The position numbers were made by a program, and so were the translations under genes. Of a DNA stretch of 16,102 bases, positions 7,414-14,601 are shown piece by piece. The stretch's first letter is position 1, and each line of letters begins with the position of its first letter. This stretch comes from Paracoccaceae bacterium. GTDB taxonomy: Bacteria; Pseudomonadota; Alphaproteobacteria; Rhodobacterales; Rhodobacteraceae. The notes below the pieces were generated by a model. That model had not been told where the DNA came from. It searched no databases and worked only from the letters and a program-made list of their open reading frames with translations. The DNA lies in contig JAHELH010000025.1 in the NCBI GenBank assembly GCA_024644285.1, forward strand, positions 1-16,102, in the 5' to 3' direction.

Positions 7414-8377
7414 GCACGACGTCTTCTTCATCGTCTGTCATATCCCACGCGAATTCCGGGCCGCAGAACCCGACGAAACGCAAGGTCGTCTCGCCGATCC
7501 GGATGAGATCGAAATTGGCGATTTCCTCTGTCGACAGAACCGGGCGGCCGTTCAGTCTTACCAGGTTTGCCTTGCCGGTATGTCCGATGTAGAACGTGTT
7601 CGAGTCCTCGTCATAGGCCAGCACCGCATGGCTTTCGCGAGAGATGCTGTTGTCGCCGAACCGCAGGCTGACCGTCTGGTCGGCCGCGCGCCCGATGTTC
7701 GAAACGCCGTAGTGCAGAGCGAAGGGCGTGCCGCGGCCGGGACCTTCGATCACCACGAGCCAGCCGACCGGAAACCGGCCGTTGTCCTTGGCATCCCTGG
7801 TCTTTGCGCGGTCGAAGACCTGCTGCGCGGTGTTGTCGGGGGTGTGGAACCCAAGCATGCGGGTCTTCACCCGTCCGGCCCGCTCGGCCGGCTGGGCGTC
7901 CTGCGCCGCCGCCGCCTTCTTGGCGGTCAGTGCTGACGGGATCGCAACCTTTTCCACGACCGGGGGCGGCCCGATCATCGTCTTCAGCGCCTCCCGCGCA
8001 AGATCGGAGCTGGATTCCGGGTCCGCATCGACGGGCGCTTCGGCGGCCGGGGTGTCGCGTTCGGCCTCGTCCTCTTCCTCGTTGAACATCTCCCAGATCT
8101 TCATCGTCGTGTCGTCCTGGTCGGGCTCTTCGGCGTCCTCCTCGGGCATCTCGGACAGATCGGGATCATCCAGCGCGTCCTCGGAAGGCTCGAACGCAAC
8201 CGCTTCCGTCTCCTCCTCGGGGTCCGGCGCCTCGTCGAGCAGTTCCTCGGCGACCGCGTCGTCGTCCTCGACATGCTCCCAATCGGCGTGGTCCTGGTCG
8301 TCCCACTCCTCCTCGGCCCGCTCGTCGAGCTCGATCGCGCTCATCTTCTTGGCGATCATGTCCTTGAGAAACTTCAT
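7397..8377 (-). CDS. FHA-domain phosphothreonine reader with long acidic N-terminus
   Basis: A 326-residue cytoplasmic protein. The C-terminal third is an FHA domain (about 204-303), a fold that binds phosphothreonine peptides. Its signature residues are present: Gly229-Arg230, Ser246, His250 in SRESH, and Asn276-Gly277. Residues 15-117 are about half Asp and Glu and predicted disordered. In them sits DDTTMKIW (88-95), an acidic Thr-Thr site that resembles the phosphorylated TT motif next to the FHA domain of GarA-type proteins, so self-recognition after phosphorylation is possible. The gene overlaps the kinase stop by ATGA and has GAGGGG 7 nt before the ATG. Kinase, FHA and phosphatase together form a write-read-erase unit like PpkA-Fha-PppA of type VI secretion, but no secretion genes are visible here. 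Confidence 0.92.
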   Translation of the reverse strand: MKFLKDMIAKKMSAIELDERAEEEWDDQDHADWEHVEDDDAVAEELLDEAPDPEEETEAVAFEPSEDALDDPDLSEMPEEDAEEPDQDDTTMKIWEMFNEEEDEAERDTPAAEAPVDADPESSSDLAREALKTMIGPPPVVEKVAIPSALTAKKAAAAQDAQPAERAGRVKTRMLGFHTPDNTAQQVFDRAKTRDAKDNGRFPVGWLVVIEGPGRGTPFALHYGVSNIGRAADQTVSLRFGDNSISRESHAVLAYDEDSNTFYIGHTGKANLVRLNGRPVLSTEEIANFDLIRIGETTLRFVGFCGPEFAWDMTDDEEDVVHAQAS

Positions 8378-9699
8378 TGCCCGTCCCCTCTGGTCTTGGC
8401 TTCTGCACGGTTCTTGCTGCCCATCACGAGCCAGATCGAACCGTAGAGCAGTCTGGAAAACAGGGACCGCCTGCGTCTCTCCGCACGGCCCTTCGCTACG
8501 ATCTCGTCATGGTTGGAATGGGTTCGGGGCGCTGCGCGCCGCTTTTTCGGCGCTGCCGGTCCCGTTCTTTTCGTCGGCGCTGCGCCGGCCGGGGCCTTCG
8601 CCTTGCCCGTTCCCGAAGCCTTGGCGGCCGGCGTCGATACCTTCGCTCCGCGCTGCGGCTCTGCCTGCATCTCGACCATCAGGGCGTGATTGCATTCCTC
8701 GGTGATGCGCCGGATCGAAAGCTCCATCTCCTTGTCTTTCTTGGCACGCTCGCGCATGGCCTGCTGGCGCCGGATCTGGTCGATTTCCTCGATCCACTCG
8801 GTGGCCGATTGCAGGCGATGCTTGGGAAAGACCGCAAGCGCCTTGTCGATCGCCCCCAGGAAGTAGCCGTCGTAACCCGGGGTCCGCGGCGGGATCTCGA
8901 CATAGGGGTCCAGTTCCTCGGCGGCCAGCGCGGCAAGCCGCACCTGGCTGTTGGGCGGCGGCTTGCCCATGATCAGATGGTAGAACGTCGCCGCGAGGGA
9001 ATAGATGTCGCTCGATTCGGTCTGCACGCCGTTCGACAGGTAGAACTCCTGGGGCGAATAGCCGTCCTTGACGATGTGCAGGGCCGACAGGGCGCGGCTG
9101 GCGCGGGTCGCCTGTTCGCGCGACGCACCGAAATCGATCAGGATCGGCTTGCCGACATCGTCCAGCAGGATGTTGTCGGGAGAGATGTCGCGATGCAGGA
9201 TTTCGTGCTGATGCACGTAGGAGATCGCGTCCAGAAGCTGCAGCAGGATACGCTTGATCGCTTCGGGCGACAATTCCTCGCGCTCGTCCTCGATGATTTC
9301 CAGAAGGTTGCGGCCCTTGATGAAGTCCAACGCGATATAGGCGGTTGCGTTGTCCTCGAAGACCTGGTGCACGCCGACGATGTTGGGATGCTTGAGCTTG
9401 GCCATCCGCAGGGCCTCTTCCCGGAAGCTCTTGACGACCGTCTCGTACTCTGCCTGCTGCGACCGGGTCCGCGCGTGCACGCGCCCGTTGCTGCGGGTGC
9501 ACAGAGCGTTGGGAAAGCATTCCTTGATGACGACCCGACGGTTCAGGCTGTCTTTCGCAAGATAGGTGACACCAAACCCGCCGACGCCCAGGTAACTTTC
9601 GATCCGGTACTGTCCGTGCAAGAGCGTGTCGCCGGCGCGCAGAAGCTCGTCGGGCAATTCGCTGGTCTTGCTCAGCTTGGCAGCTTGGGCGTCACCCAT
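8374..9699 (-). CDS. Bacterial Ser/Thr protein kinase
   Basis: A 441-residue Hanks-type kinase and the first gene of the cluster. The kinase domain spans about residues 31-310: glycine loop GVGGFGVTY (38-46), ATP-anchoring Lys59 in VVIKECFP, a catalytic loop HRDISPDN with Asp171 and Asn176 (169-176), DFG at 189-191, and GYSPQEF (213-219) in place of APE. All catalytic residues are present. Next comes a charged helix (about 308-345), a Lys/Pro/Ala-rich linker, and a basic C-terminus, RRRRSLFSRLLYGSIWLVMG (408-427), that may bind the inner membrane; there is no extracellular sensor domain. The ATG at 9699 has AGGA 6 nt upstream. A TTG at 9735 would add twelve residues but lacks such a site. Likely substrates are the acidic FHA protein and the GTPases of the operon (inference). 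Confidence 0.93.
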   Translation of the reverse strand: MGDAQAAKLSKTSELPDELLRAGDTLLHGQYRIESYLGVGGFGVTYLAKDSLNRRVVIKECFPNALCTRSNGRVHARTRSQQAEYETVVKSFREEALRMAKLKHPNIVGVHQVFEDNATAYIALDFIKGRNLLEIIEDEREELSPEAIKRILLQLLDAISYVHQHEILHRDISPDNILLDDVGKPILIDFGASREQATRASRALSALHIVKDGYSPQEFYLSNGVQTESSDIYSLAATFYHLIMGKPPPNSQVRLAALAAEELDPYVEIPPRTPGYDGYFLGAIDKALAVFPKHRLQSATEWIEEIDQIRRQQAMRERAKKDKEMELSIRRITEECNHALMVEMQAEPQRGAKVSTPAAKASGTGKAKAPAGAAPTKRTGPAAPKKRRAAPRTHSNHDEIVAKGRAERRRRSLFSRLLYGSIWLVMGSKNRAEAKTRGDGQ

Positions 9700-9961
9700 G
9701 GTCAATCCTGTCGATTTCAACAACGCTGCCGACAAGGCATAGATTGTCTATTTGGCGAAATCGTGGTGGAAATTGGGTGAAGGCCGTTTTGATCAAGAAA
9801 TCATCGCGGCGCGACCCCCGCTCCGCGCTGATCTTCCAATCGTTTGAACGCCTTGCACCGCGGTCGGCCAATTGCGCACGACGTTGAAATCTTGTTCGGC
9901 TGGGGTCTTGCGGGCGGTCTGGATGCCCGGGGATGGTCCGATTCCCGGCCTCGCCGGCAAT
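9700..9961 (-). promoter_or_regulatory. Spacer upstream of the kinase, presumed promoter region
   Basis: The 262-bp gap between the helicase stop and the kinase start must hold the promoter of the kinase cluster if it is not read through from the helicase. The half nearest the kinase is visibly AT-richer than the surrounding genes. A small inverted repeat lies in it at 9739-9751. I could not identify a convincing -35/-10 pair or an intrinsic terminator for the helicase. Confidence 0.4.
9739..9751. promoter_or_regulatory. Inverted repeat ATAGA-TTG-TCTAT, possible operator
   Basis: Perfect five-base arms with a three-base centre, 40-52 bp before the kinase ATG, in a locally AT-rich patch. This position fits a promoter or operator element. 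The arms are short, so it may be chance. Confidence 0.25.
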
Positions 9962-12322
9962 TCAGAACGGCACGTCGTCCGCGCGCTCGGCACCGACAAC
10001 GAATTTCGCCACGACCTTCTTGGCCCCGGCCTTTTCGAACTCGATGTCCAGCTTGTCGCCCTCGATCCCCAGAATCGTGCCGTAGCCAAATTTCTGATGG
10101 AAGACCCGGTCGCCTTGCGTGAAGGACGACACCGCGTCGAGGTCGATCACCGTGTTGCGGCTTTCGCGCGGCTGGCTGGTGGGGCGCTCGGCGCTGCGCG
10201 CCTGCAACCGCTTCCAGCCGGGCGAGTTGTAGACGTTCGCCTCTGCCGCGCGCTGGTCGATGGTGCTGGCCATCCCCGCCGCACCGTAGCCGCCGCCGTA
10301 AAGCCCCGGCGGGGTCAGCACGTCGACGTGGTCGGCCGGCAATTCGTCGATGAACCGCGAGGGCAGCGCCGATTGCCACTGGCCATAGACCAGCCGGTTC
10401 GCCGCAAAGCTGATGGTGCACAGCTCCTCTGCCCGGGTGATGCCGACATAGGCCAGGCGGCGTTCCTCCTCGAGCCCCTTCAGCCCGCTTTCGTCCATGC
10501 TGCGCTGCGACGGGAACAGCCCATCCTCCCAGCCCGGCAGGAACACCGCGGGAAATTCCAGCCCCTTGGCCGCGTGCAGGGTCATAATCGAGACCTTCGA
10601 GCCGGCCTCGGCCTGCTCGTTGTCCATGATCAGCGCCACATGCTCCAGAAATCCCTGCAGGTTGTCGAACTGCTCCAGCGCTTCGACAAGTTCCTTCAGG
10701 TTCTCCAGACGCCCCGGCGCCTCGGGCGTCTTGTCGTTTTGCCACATTTCGGTGTAGCCGCTCTCGTCCAGTATCTGCTCGGCCAGCTCGATATGGCTCT
10801 GCTTGGGGTCCAGCGCCCTTGCATGCCAGCGGTCGAACTGCTCGATCAGGTGGCCCACCTGCCCGCGCGCCTTGCCGGTCAGGTCTCCAGTCGAGACCGC
10901 TAGCCGCGCGCCTTCCAGCAGCGACACGCCGTTGCCCCGCGCCGCGCGCTGCATGGTCTGCATGGCCTTGTCGCCGGCGCCGCGTTTCGGCGTGTTGACG
11001 ATGCGCTCGAAGGCGAGGTCGTCGTCGGGGCTGACGGCGACGCGGAAATAGGCCATGGCATCGCGGATCTCCATCCGCTCGTAGAACCGCGGCCCGCCGA
11101 TCACCCGGTAGGGCAGCCCGATGGTCAGGAACCGGTCCTCGAAGGCGCGCATCTGGTGGCTGGCGCGGACCAGGATCGCGCATTCCTCCAGGTCGAAAGC
11201 GCGCAGGCCGCGGGTGCCGCCCTGCATGGCCTCCAGCTCCTCGCCGATCCAGCGCGCCTCTTCCTCGCCGTCCCAATGGCCGATCAGGCGCACCTTCTCG
11301 CCCTCGGTCAGGTCGGTGTAGAGCGTCTTGCCCAGCCGCCCCTTGTTGGCGTCGATCACGCCGGAGGCGGCTGCGAGGATGTGCGGAGTCGAGCGATAGT
11401 TCTGCTCCAGCCGCACCACCTTGGCGCCGGGAAAATCATTCTCGAACCGCAGGATGTTGCCCACCTCGGCGCCGCGCCAGCCATAGATCGACTGATCGTC
11501 GTCGCCGACGCAGCAGATGTTCTTGTGGGACGCCGCCAAGAGCCGCAGCCAGAGATACTGGGCGACGTTGGTGTCCTGGTATTCGTCGACCAGTATGTAG
11601 CAAAACCAGCGCTGGTATTGCTGCAGCACGTCGTCATGGGCCCGGAAGATCGTCAGCATGTGCAGCAAGAGATCGCCGAAATCGACCGCGTTCAGCTCTT
11701 TCAGCCGGGCCTGGTACTGGGCATAGAGCTCCACGCCTTTTTGGTTGTAGGCGCTGGCCTCGGCGGCGGGCACCTTGTCCGGCGTCCAGGCGCGGTTCTT
11801 CCAGGTGTCGATCAGCCCGGCCAGCATCCGAGCGGGCCAGCGTTTGTCGTCGATATTCGCGGCGACGATCAGCTGCTTCATCAGCCGAACCTGGTCGTCG
11901 GTGTCGAGAATGGTGAAATTCGACTTCAAATCGACGAGTTCGGCATGACGCCGCAGAAGCTTCACGCAGATCGCGTGAAACGTGCCGAGCCAGGGCATCC
12001 CCTCGACCGTTTGGCCCATAAGCTGGCCGACGCGGTTCTTCATCTCGCGCGCGGCCTTGTTGGTGAAGGTGACGGCGAGGATCTCGTTGGGCCGCGCCCG
12101 CCCGGTCATCAGCAGATGCGCGATGCGCGCGGTCAGCGCCCGGGTCTTGCCGGTGCCGGCGCCCGCCAGCATCAGCACCGGGCCGTCCAGCGCCTCGACC
12201 GCCGCGCGCTGCGCGGGGTTTAGGCCCTTAAGATAGGGGGCGGGGCGCGCCGCCATCGCCTGCGCCGACAGCGGCACCTTCGCGGCCGCCTCGAAGGCGT
12301 CGCTTTCATCGAAACTGCTCAT
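9962..12322 (-). CDS. uvrD: UvrD/PcrA-type superfamily 1 DNA helicase
   Basis: A 786-residue ATP-dependent 3'-5' DNA helicase of the kind used in nucleotide excision repair, mismatch repair and clearing replication forks. Motifs seen in order: a Q-motif region LNPAQRAAV (34-42), Walker A AGAGTGKT (53-60), motif Ia VTFTNKAA, Walker B LVDEYQDT (244-251), motif III GDDDQSIYGWRGA, motif IV QNYRS, motif V TLHAAKGLEFP, and motif VI EEERRLAYVGITRA. The C-terminal end has the Tudor-like segment FTQGDRVFHQKFGYGTI that UvrD/PcrA use to bind RNA polymerase. The length is usual for the family. The ATG at 12322 is chosen; a TTG nine bases upstream is in frame but unlikely. uvrD and pcrA are hard to separate by sequence in alphaproteobacteria. 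It is monocistronic or cotranscribed with the receiver-like gene 85 bp upstream. Confidence 0.92.
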   Translation of the reverse strand: MSSFDESDAFEAAAKVPLSAQAMAARPAPYLKGLNPAQRAAVEALDGPVLMLAGAGTGKTRALTARIAHLLMTGRARPNEILAVTFTNKAAREMKNRVGQLMGQTVEGMPWLGTFHAICVKLLRRHAELVDLKSNFTILDTDDQVRLMKQLIVAANIDDKRWPARMLAGLIDTWKNRAWTPDKVPAAEASAYNQKGVELYAQYQARLKELNAVDFGDLLLHMLTIFRAHDDVLQQYQRWFCYILVDEYQDTNVAQYLWLRLLAASHKNICCVGDDDQSIYGWRGAEVGNILRFENDFPGAKVVRLEQNYRSTPHILAAASGVIDANKGRLGKTLYTDLTEGEKVRLIGHWDGEEEARWIGEELEAMQGGTRGLRAFDLEECAILVRASHQMRAFEDRFLTIGLPYRVIGGPRFYERMEIRDAMAYFRVAVSPDDDLAFERIVNTPKRGAGDKAMQTMQRAARGNGVSLLEGARLAVSTGDLTGKARGQVGHLIEQFDRWHARALDPKQSHIELAEQILDESGYTEMWQNDKTPEAPGRLENLKELVEALEQFDNLQGFLEHVALIMDNEQAEAGSKVSIMTLHAAKGLEFPAVFLPGWEDGLFPSQRSMDESGLKGLEEERRLAYVGITRAEELCTISFAANRLVYGQWQSALPSRFIDELPADHVDVLTPPGLYGGGYGAAGMASTIDQRAAEANVYNSPGWKRLQARSAERPTSQPRESRNTVIDLDAVSSFTQGDRVFHQKFGYGTILGIEGDKLDIEFEKAGAKKVVAKFVVGAERADDVPF

Positions 12323-12350
12323 CCCCGGCAATCTAGACCGAAGCGGGGAT
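12320..12350 (-). promoter_or_regulatory. Stem-loop covering the helicase start codon
   Basis: In the helicase mRNA, AUCCCCG (12350-12344) can pair with CGGGGAU (12327-12321) across a 16-nt loop. The 3' arm includes the GGGG just before the start and the first two bases of the AUG, so folding would hide the start. Seven perfect pairs, four of them G-C in a row, is suggestive but could be chance at this GC content. Confidence 0.3.
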
Positions 12351-12407
12351 CAATGAAAGAGGTGTTCGCTGTCTGTTCCGGCCATCTTGCGCGGCCGCGC
12401 CGAAACG

Positions 12408-12896
12408 CTAGGCCGAGCGGCTCATCTGCGCGGCAATACGCAACGGGGCGCGGCGGGTCGCGAAGATCGACCTGGCATGCAGCGGCTCGGCGACCATGTG
12501 ATCGGGCGACAGCACCATCGGCGGCGCGCGCCGGGAAGTGGCGATCACCGAGGCCAGCGACAGCTTGGTGACCAGGTCGGGGTCGGTGTCCGGCGCCAGC
12601 AGGCAGTGCAGCGACGGGATCAGCAGGAACAGTTCCTCGACATCCTCGTCCTGGCGCGGGGTCAGCAGGATGGTCGCCGCCAGCGGATTGCGCCACTCTG
12701 CCAGTAGCGCCAAGTGGTGGGTCAGCCGTCCGGCGACGGTTTCGGCCATGACCACCAGGTCGATCCAGCTTCGGCGGATACAGCTTTCGGCCACGGCGTG
12801 GCAGGCCGTGCCGTTGGTGTGCAAGCCAGCCTCCATGAAGGCGAGCGACAGATCCGTCTGCCGAATGATGTCGTCGTCGACGATGAGAACCTGCAT
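12408..12896 (-). CDS. Degenerate response-regulator receiver-like protein
   Basis: A 162-residue protein that starts like a CheY-type receiver: MQVLIVDDD with the acidic pocket residues at 7-9, helix 1, and a third strand IDLVVMAE (45-52). At the position of the phosphorylated aspartate it has Ala51, and the switch Thr79 is present in ILLTP. The conserved lysine before the cis-proline is replaced by Ala101 (LLAP, 99-102). It therefore looks like a receiver that cannot be phosphorylated by the normal chemistry. Residues 120-162 carry no recognised output domain and are rich in Arg and Ala. The ATG has AGGA about 10 nt upstream. It is divergent from the hydroxy-acid dehydrogenase gene and lies upstream of the helicase. 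Its role is unknown; a protein-binding adaptor is one possibility. Confidence 0.75.
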   Translation of the reverse strand: MQVLIVDDDIIRQTDLSLAFMEAGLHTNGTACHAVAESCIRRSWIDLVVMAETVAGRLTHHLALLAEWRNPLAATILLTPRQDEDVEELFLLIPSLHCLLAPDTDPDLVTKLSLASVIATSRRAPPMVLSPDHMVAEPLHARSIFATRRAPLRIAAQMSRSA

Positions 12897-13016
12897 CCGT
12901 CTGATCCTTTCTGGACTCCCCTGGTCGCCGGCAGACTAGGTCCCAGCGTTTAAGGATTGATGAAGAGGCCTACCTGGATGGTTGCGCCGTCCGGCGGATC
13001 GCGTAGAGATCAGGGG
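12897..13016. promoter_or_regulatory. Divergent intergenic region (receiver-like gene / hydroxy-acid dehydrogenase)
   Basis: A 120-bp region between two divergent starts that should contain the promoters of both. A locally AT-rich spot, TTTAAGGATTGATGAAGA (about 12949-12966), is the best promoter candidate, but no clear -35/-10 pair or operator is evident. Confidence 0.35.
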
Positions 13017-14177
13017 ATGGACCTGGATCAGACATATCCCTCGCTTGCCGATCTGGCCGAGCGAGCGCGCCGCCGCGTGCCGCCCTTCGTCTGGGAATAC
13101 CTCGACAGCGGCACCGGCGCGGGCATGACGCAGACGCGGAACCGGGCGGCGCTGGACGCCGTGCTGTTCGACACCGCGATCCTGGCGGGCGAGCTGTCGT
13201 TCGATCTCGGGCGGCGCCTGCTGGGCCGCGACTATCCCCTGCCCTTCGGCATCGCGCCGGTCGGCATGTCCGGCGTGGTCTGGCCGGATGCCGAACGCAC
13301 GCTGGCGCGGGTGGCGCGGCAGACCGGCATACCCTACACGCTGTCGACGGTGGCGGCGCAGACGCCGGAGTTCGTCGGCCCCGAGGCCGGCGAGCAGGGC
13401 TGGTTCCAGCTCTACCCGCCGCGCGATCCCGAGATCCGCGCCGACATGCTGCGGCGGGTCCGCGACGCCGGCTTCCACACGCTGGTCTTGACGGCGGACG
13501 TGCCGGTGGCCAGCCGGCGCGAGCGGCAGCGCAAGGGCGGCCTGACCTCTCCGCCGAAGCTGACGCCACGGCTGATGCTGCAGACCGCGACGCGGCCCGC
13601 CTGGGCCATGGGCATGGCGCGGATGGGCATGCCGCGGATGCGGTTCATGGAAAGCTATTCCGACATCAAGGGCCCGCTGCCCTCGAACCAGCATATCGGC
13701 TACCTGCTGCGCACCTCGCCGGACTGGGAGTACCTGAAGATCATCCGCGAGATGTGGGACGGGCCGCTGATCGTGAAGGGAGTGCTGAAGGGAGAGGACG
13801 CCAAGCGGCTGGCCGAGGCGGGGGCCGACGCGGTCTGGGTGTCGAACCATGCCGGCCGGCAGTTCGACGGCTCTCCCGGCGCGATCGACTGCCTGGCGGG
13901 CGTGCGCGCGGCGGTGGGGCCGGATTATCCGGTCGTATTCGACGGCGGGATCTCGGGCGGGCTGGACATCCTGCGGGCGCTGGCGCTGGGGGCGGATTTC
14001 GTGATGCTGGGGCGGGCCTGGCATTACGGGCTGGCCGCCTTCGGAGAGGCCGGCGCGGCGCATGTGGCGCATATCCTGACCGAGGACCTGAAGGCCAATC
14101 TGGGGCAGCTGGGGCTGACATCCTTCGAGGGGCTCGAGGGGCAACTGCGGGGGCGTCCCCATGGGGACATGGGGTGA
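13017..14177 (+). CDS. FMN-dependent alpha-hydroxy-acid dehydrogenase (LldD/glycolate oxidase family)
   Basis: A 386-residue TIM-barrel flavoprotein of the L-lactate dehydrogenase, glycolate oxidase and mandelate dehydrogenase family, which oxidises 2-hydroxy acids to 2-oxo acids. Landmarks are Y28 in WEYLDSG, PFGIAPVGMSG (76-86), WFQLY with Tyr133, LTADVPV (158-164), Lys254 in IVKGV, and the catalytic block SNHAGRQFDG with His278 and Arg281. Next comes FDGGISGG (308-315), where members usually have an Arg (DGGxRxG) that helps bind the FMN phosphate; here it is Ser313. The specific substrate cannot be told. The ATG at 13017 aligns with the usual family N-terminus; an open extension to 12957 is rejected as non-homologous in character. 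There is no membrane anchor. A candidate regulatory repeat follows the gene. Confidence 0.87.
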   Translation: MDLDQTYPSLADLAERARRRVPPFVWEYLDSGTGAGMTQTRNRAALDAVLFDTAILAGELSFDLGRRLLGRDYPLPFGIAPVGMSGVVWPDAERTLARVARQTGIPYTLSTVAAQTPEFVGPEAGEQGWFQLYPPRDPEIRADMLRRVRDAGFHTLVLTADVPVASRRERQRKGGLTSPPKLTPRLMLQTATRPAWAMGMARMGMPRMRFMESYSDIKGPLPSNQHIGYLLRTSPDWEYLKIIREMWDGPLIVKGVLKGEDAKRLAEAGADAVWVSNHAGRQFDGSPGAIDCLAGVRAAVGPDYPVVFDGGISGGLDILRALALGADFVMLGRAWHYGLAAFGEAGAAHVAHILTEDLKANLGQLGLTSFEGLEGQLRGRPHGDMG

Positions 14178-14183
14178 AAGCAT

Positions 14184-14209
14184 TGATATCGTTGATGGTA
14201 GCGATAACA
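14184..14209. promoter_or_regulatory. Inverted repeat TGATATCG-N10-CGATAACA overlapping a possible promoter
   Basis: Eight-base arms with one mismatch and a ten-base spacer lie between the hydroxy-acid dehydrogenase and the small secreted protein gene. A possible -35 TTGATA (14183-14188) and a weak -10 TAACAG (14205-14210), 16 bp apart, coincide with the arms. It could be an operator for the secreted protein gene, or part of the 3' end of the upstream transcript. Confidence 0.35.
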
Positions 14210-14271
14210 GAAATGGTCGCGGCGCGAGGCTGAAACATCCGAGCCCGGTCCAGACGGCATGGAGATTTCGG

Positions 14272-14601
14272 ATGCGGACCATCCTTGCTTTGCTGCTTTC
14301 GATCGCGGGGCCGGCGCCTGGCGATGCGGAGGCGCAGCAAACGCTCTTTTCCGACGGACAGGTGGCGAATGCGGATTTCACGGGCGGGCCCCTATCCGGG
14401 GTCAATGGCAGCAGGGGAAAGGGGCGGTTCTTCTACACGTTTCGCGCCGCGACGAACACGTTCGGCCCGCTGCGGGTGATCTCGCATGACCGGCAGGCGA
14501 TCGTGGTCCGCGGCCGCACCACCAGCTGCGCCTTCCATCGCGACCGGTCCATCGAATGCGAGAACGGAAGTGTCGGCAGGTGGCAATTCGCCGGAAACTG
14601 A
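14272..14601 (+). CDS. Small secreted protein, function unknown
   Basis: A 109-residue protein with a signal peptide: MRTILALLLSIAG followed by a polar stretch and an AEA-type cleavage site near residue 21. The mature part is about 88 residues, beta-rich in appearance, with two cysteines (86 and 96) that could form a disulfide in the periplasm. No family recognised. The frame is open further upstream to 14161, but the ATG at 14272 has GGAG 7 nt before it and begins the signal peptide exactly, so I start there. It follows the dehydrogenase in the same direction after 94 bp, with its own promoter candidate. Its stop is two bases from the stop of convergent pmtA. Confidence 0.72.
   Translation: MRTILALLLSIAGPAPGDAEAQQTLFSDGQVANADFTGGPLSGVNGSRGKGRFFYTFRAATNTFGPLRVISHDRQAIVVRGRTTSCAFHRDRSIECENGSVGRWQFAGN

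Noticed and set aside
541..9699. Type VI secretion locus
   Set aside because: Kinase, FHA and phosphatase resemble PpkA, Fha and PppA, but no Tss, Hcp, VgrG or ClpV gene is present, and the rest of the locus is GTPases.
541..9699. Horizontally acquired defence island
   Set aside because: There are no integrase, transposase, tRNA attachment site or visible composition shift, and the codon style matches the flanking housekeeping genes. A defence role cannot be excluded but is not supported.
8377..9780. A 467-residue plus-strand open frame opposite the kinase
   Set aside because: Long antisense frames are expected in GC-rich DNA; the kinase frame has all family motifs and no family pattern was seen in this one.
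14161..14271. Longer start for the small secreted protein
   Set aside because: The extra 37 residues precede a complete signal peptide, and the ATG at 14272 has a GGAG site at ideal distance.
12936..14405. A 489-residue minus-strand open frame opposite the hydroxy-acid dehydrogenase
   Set aside because: It has His/Arg/Pro/Gln-rich antisense composition, and the plus strand carries a clear enzyme with catalytic residues.
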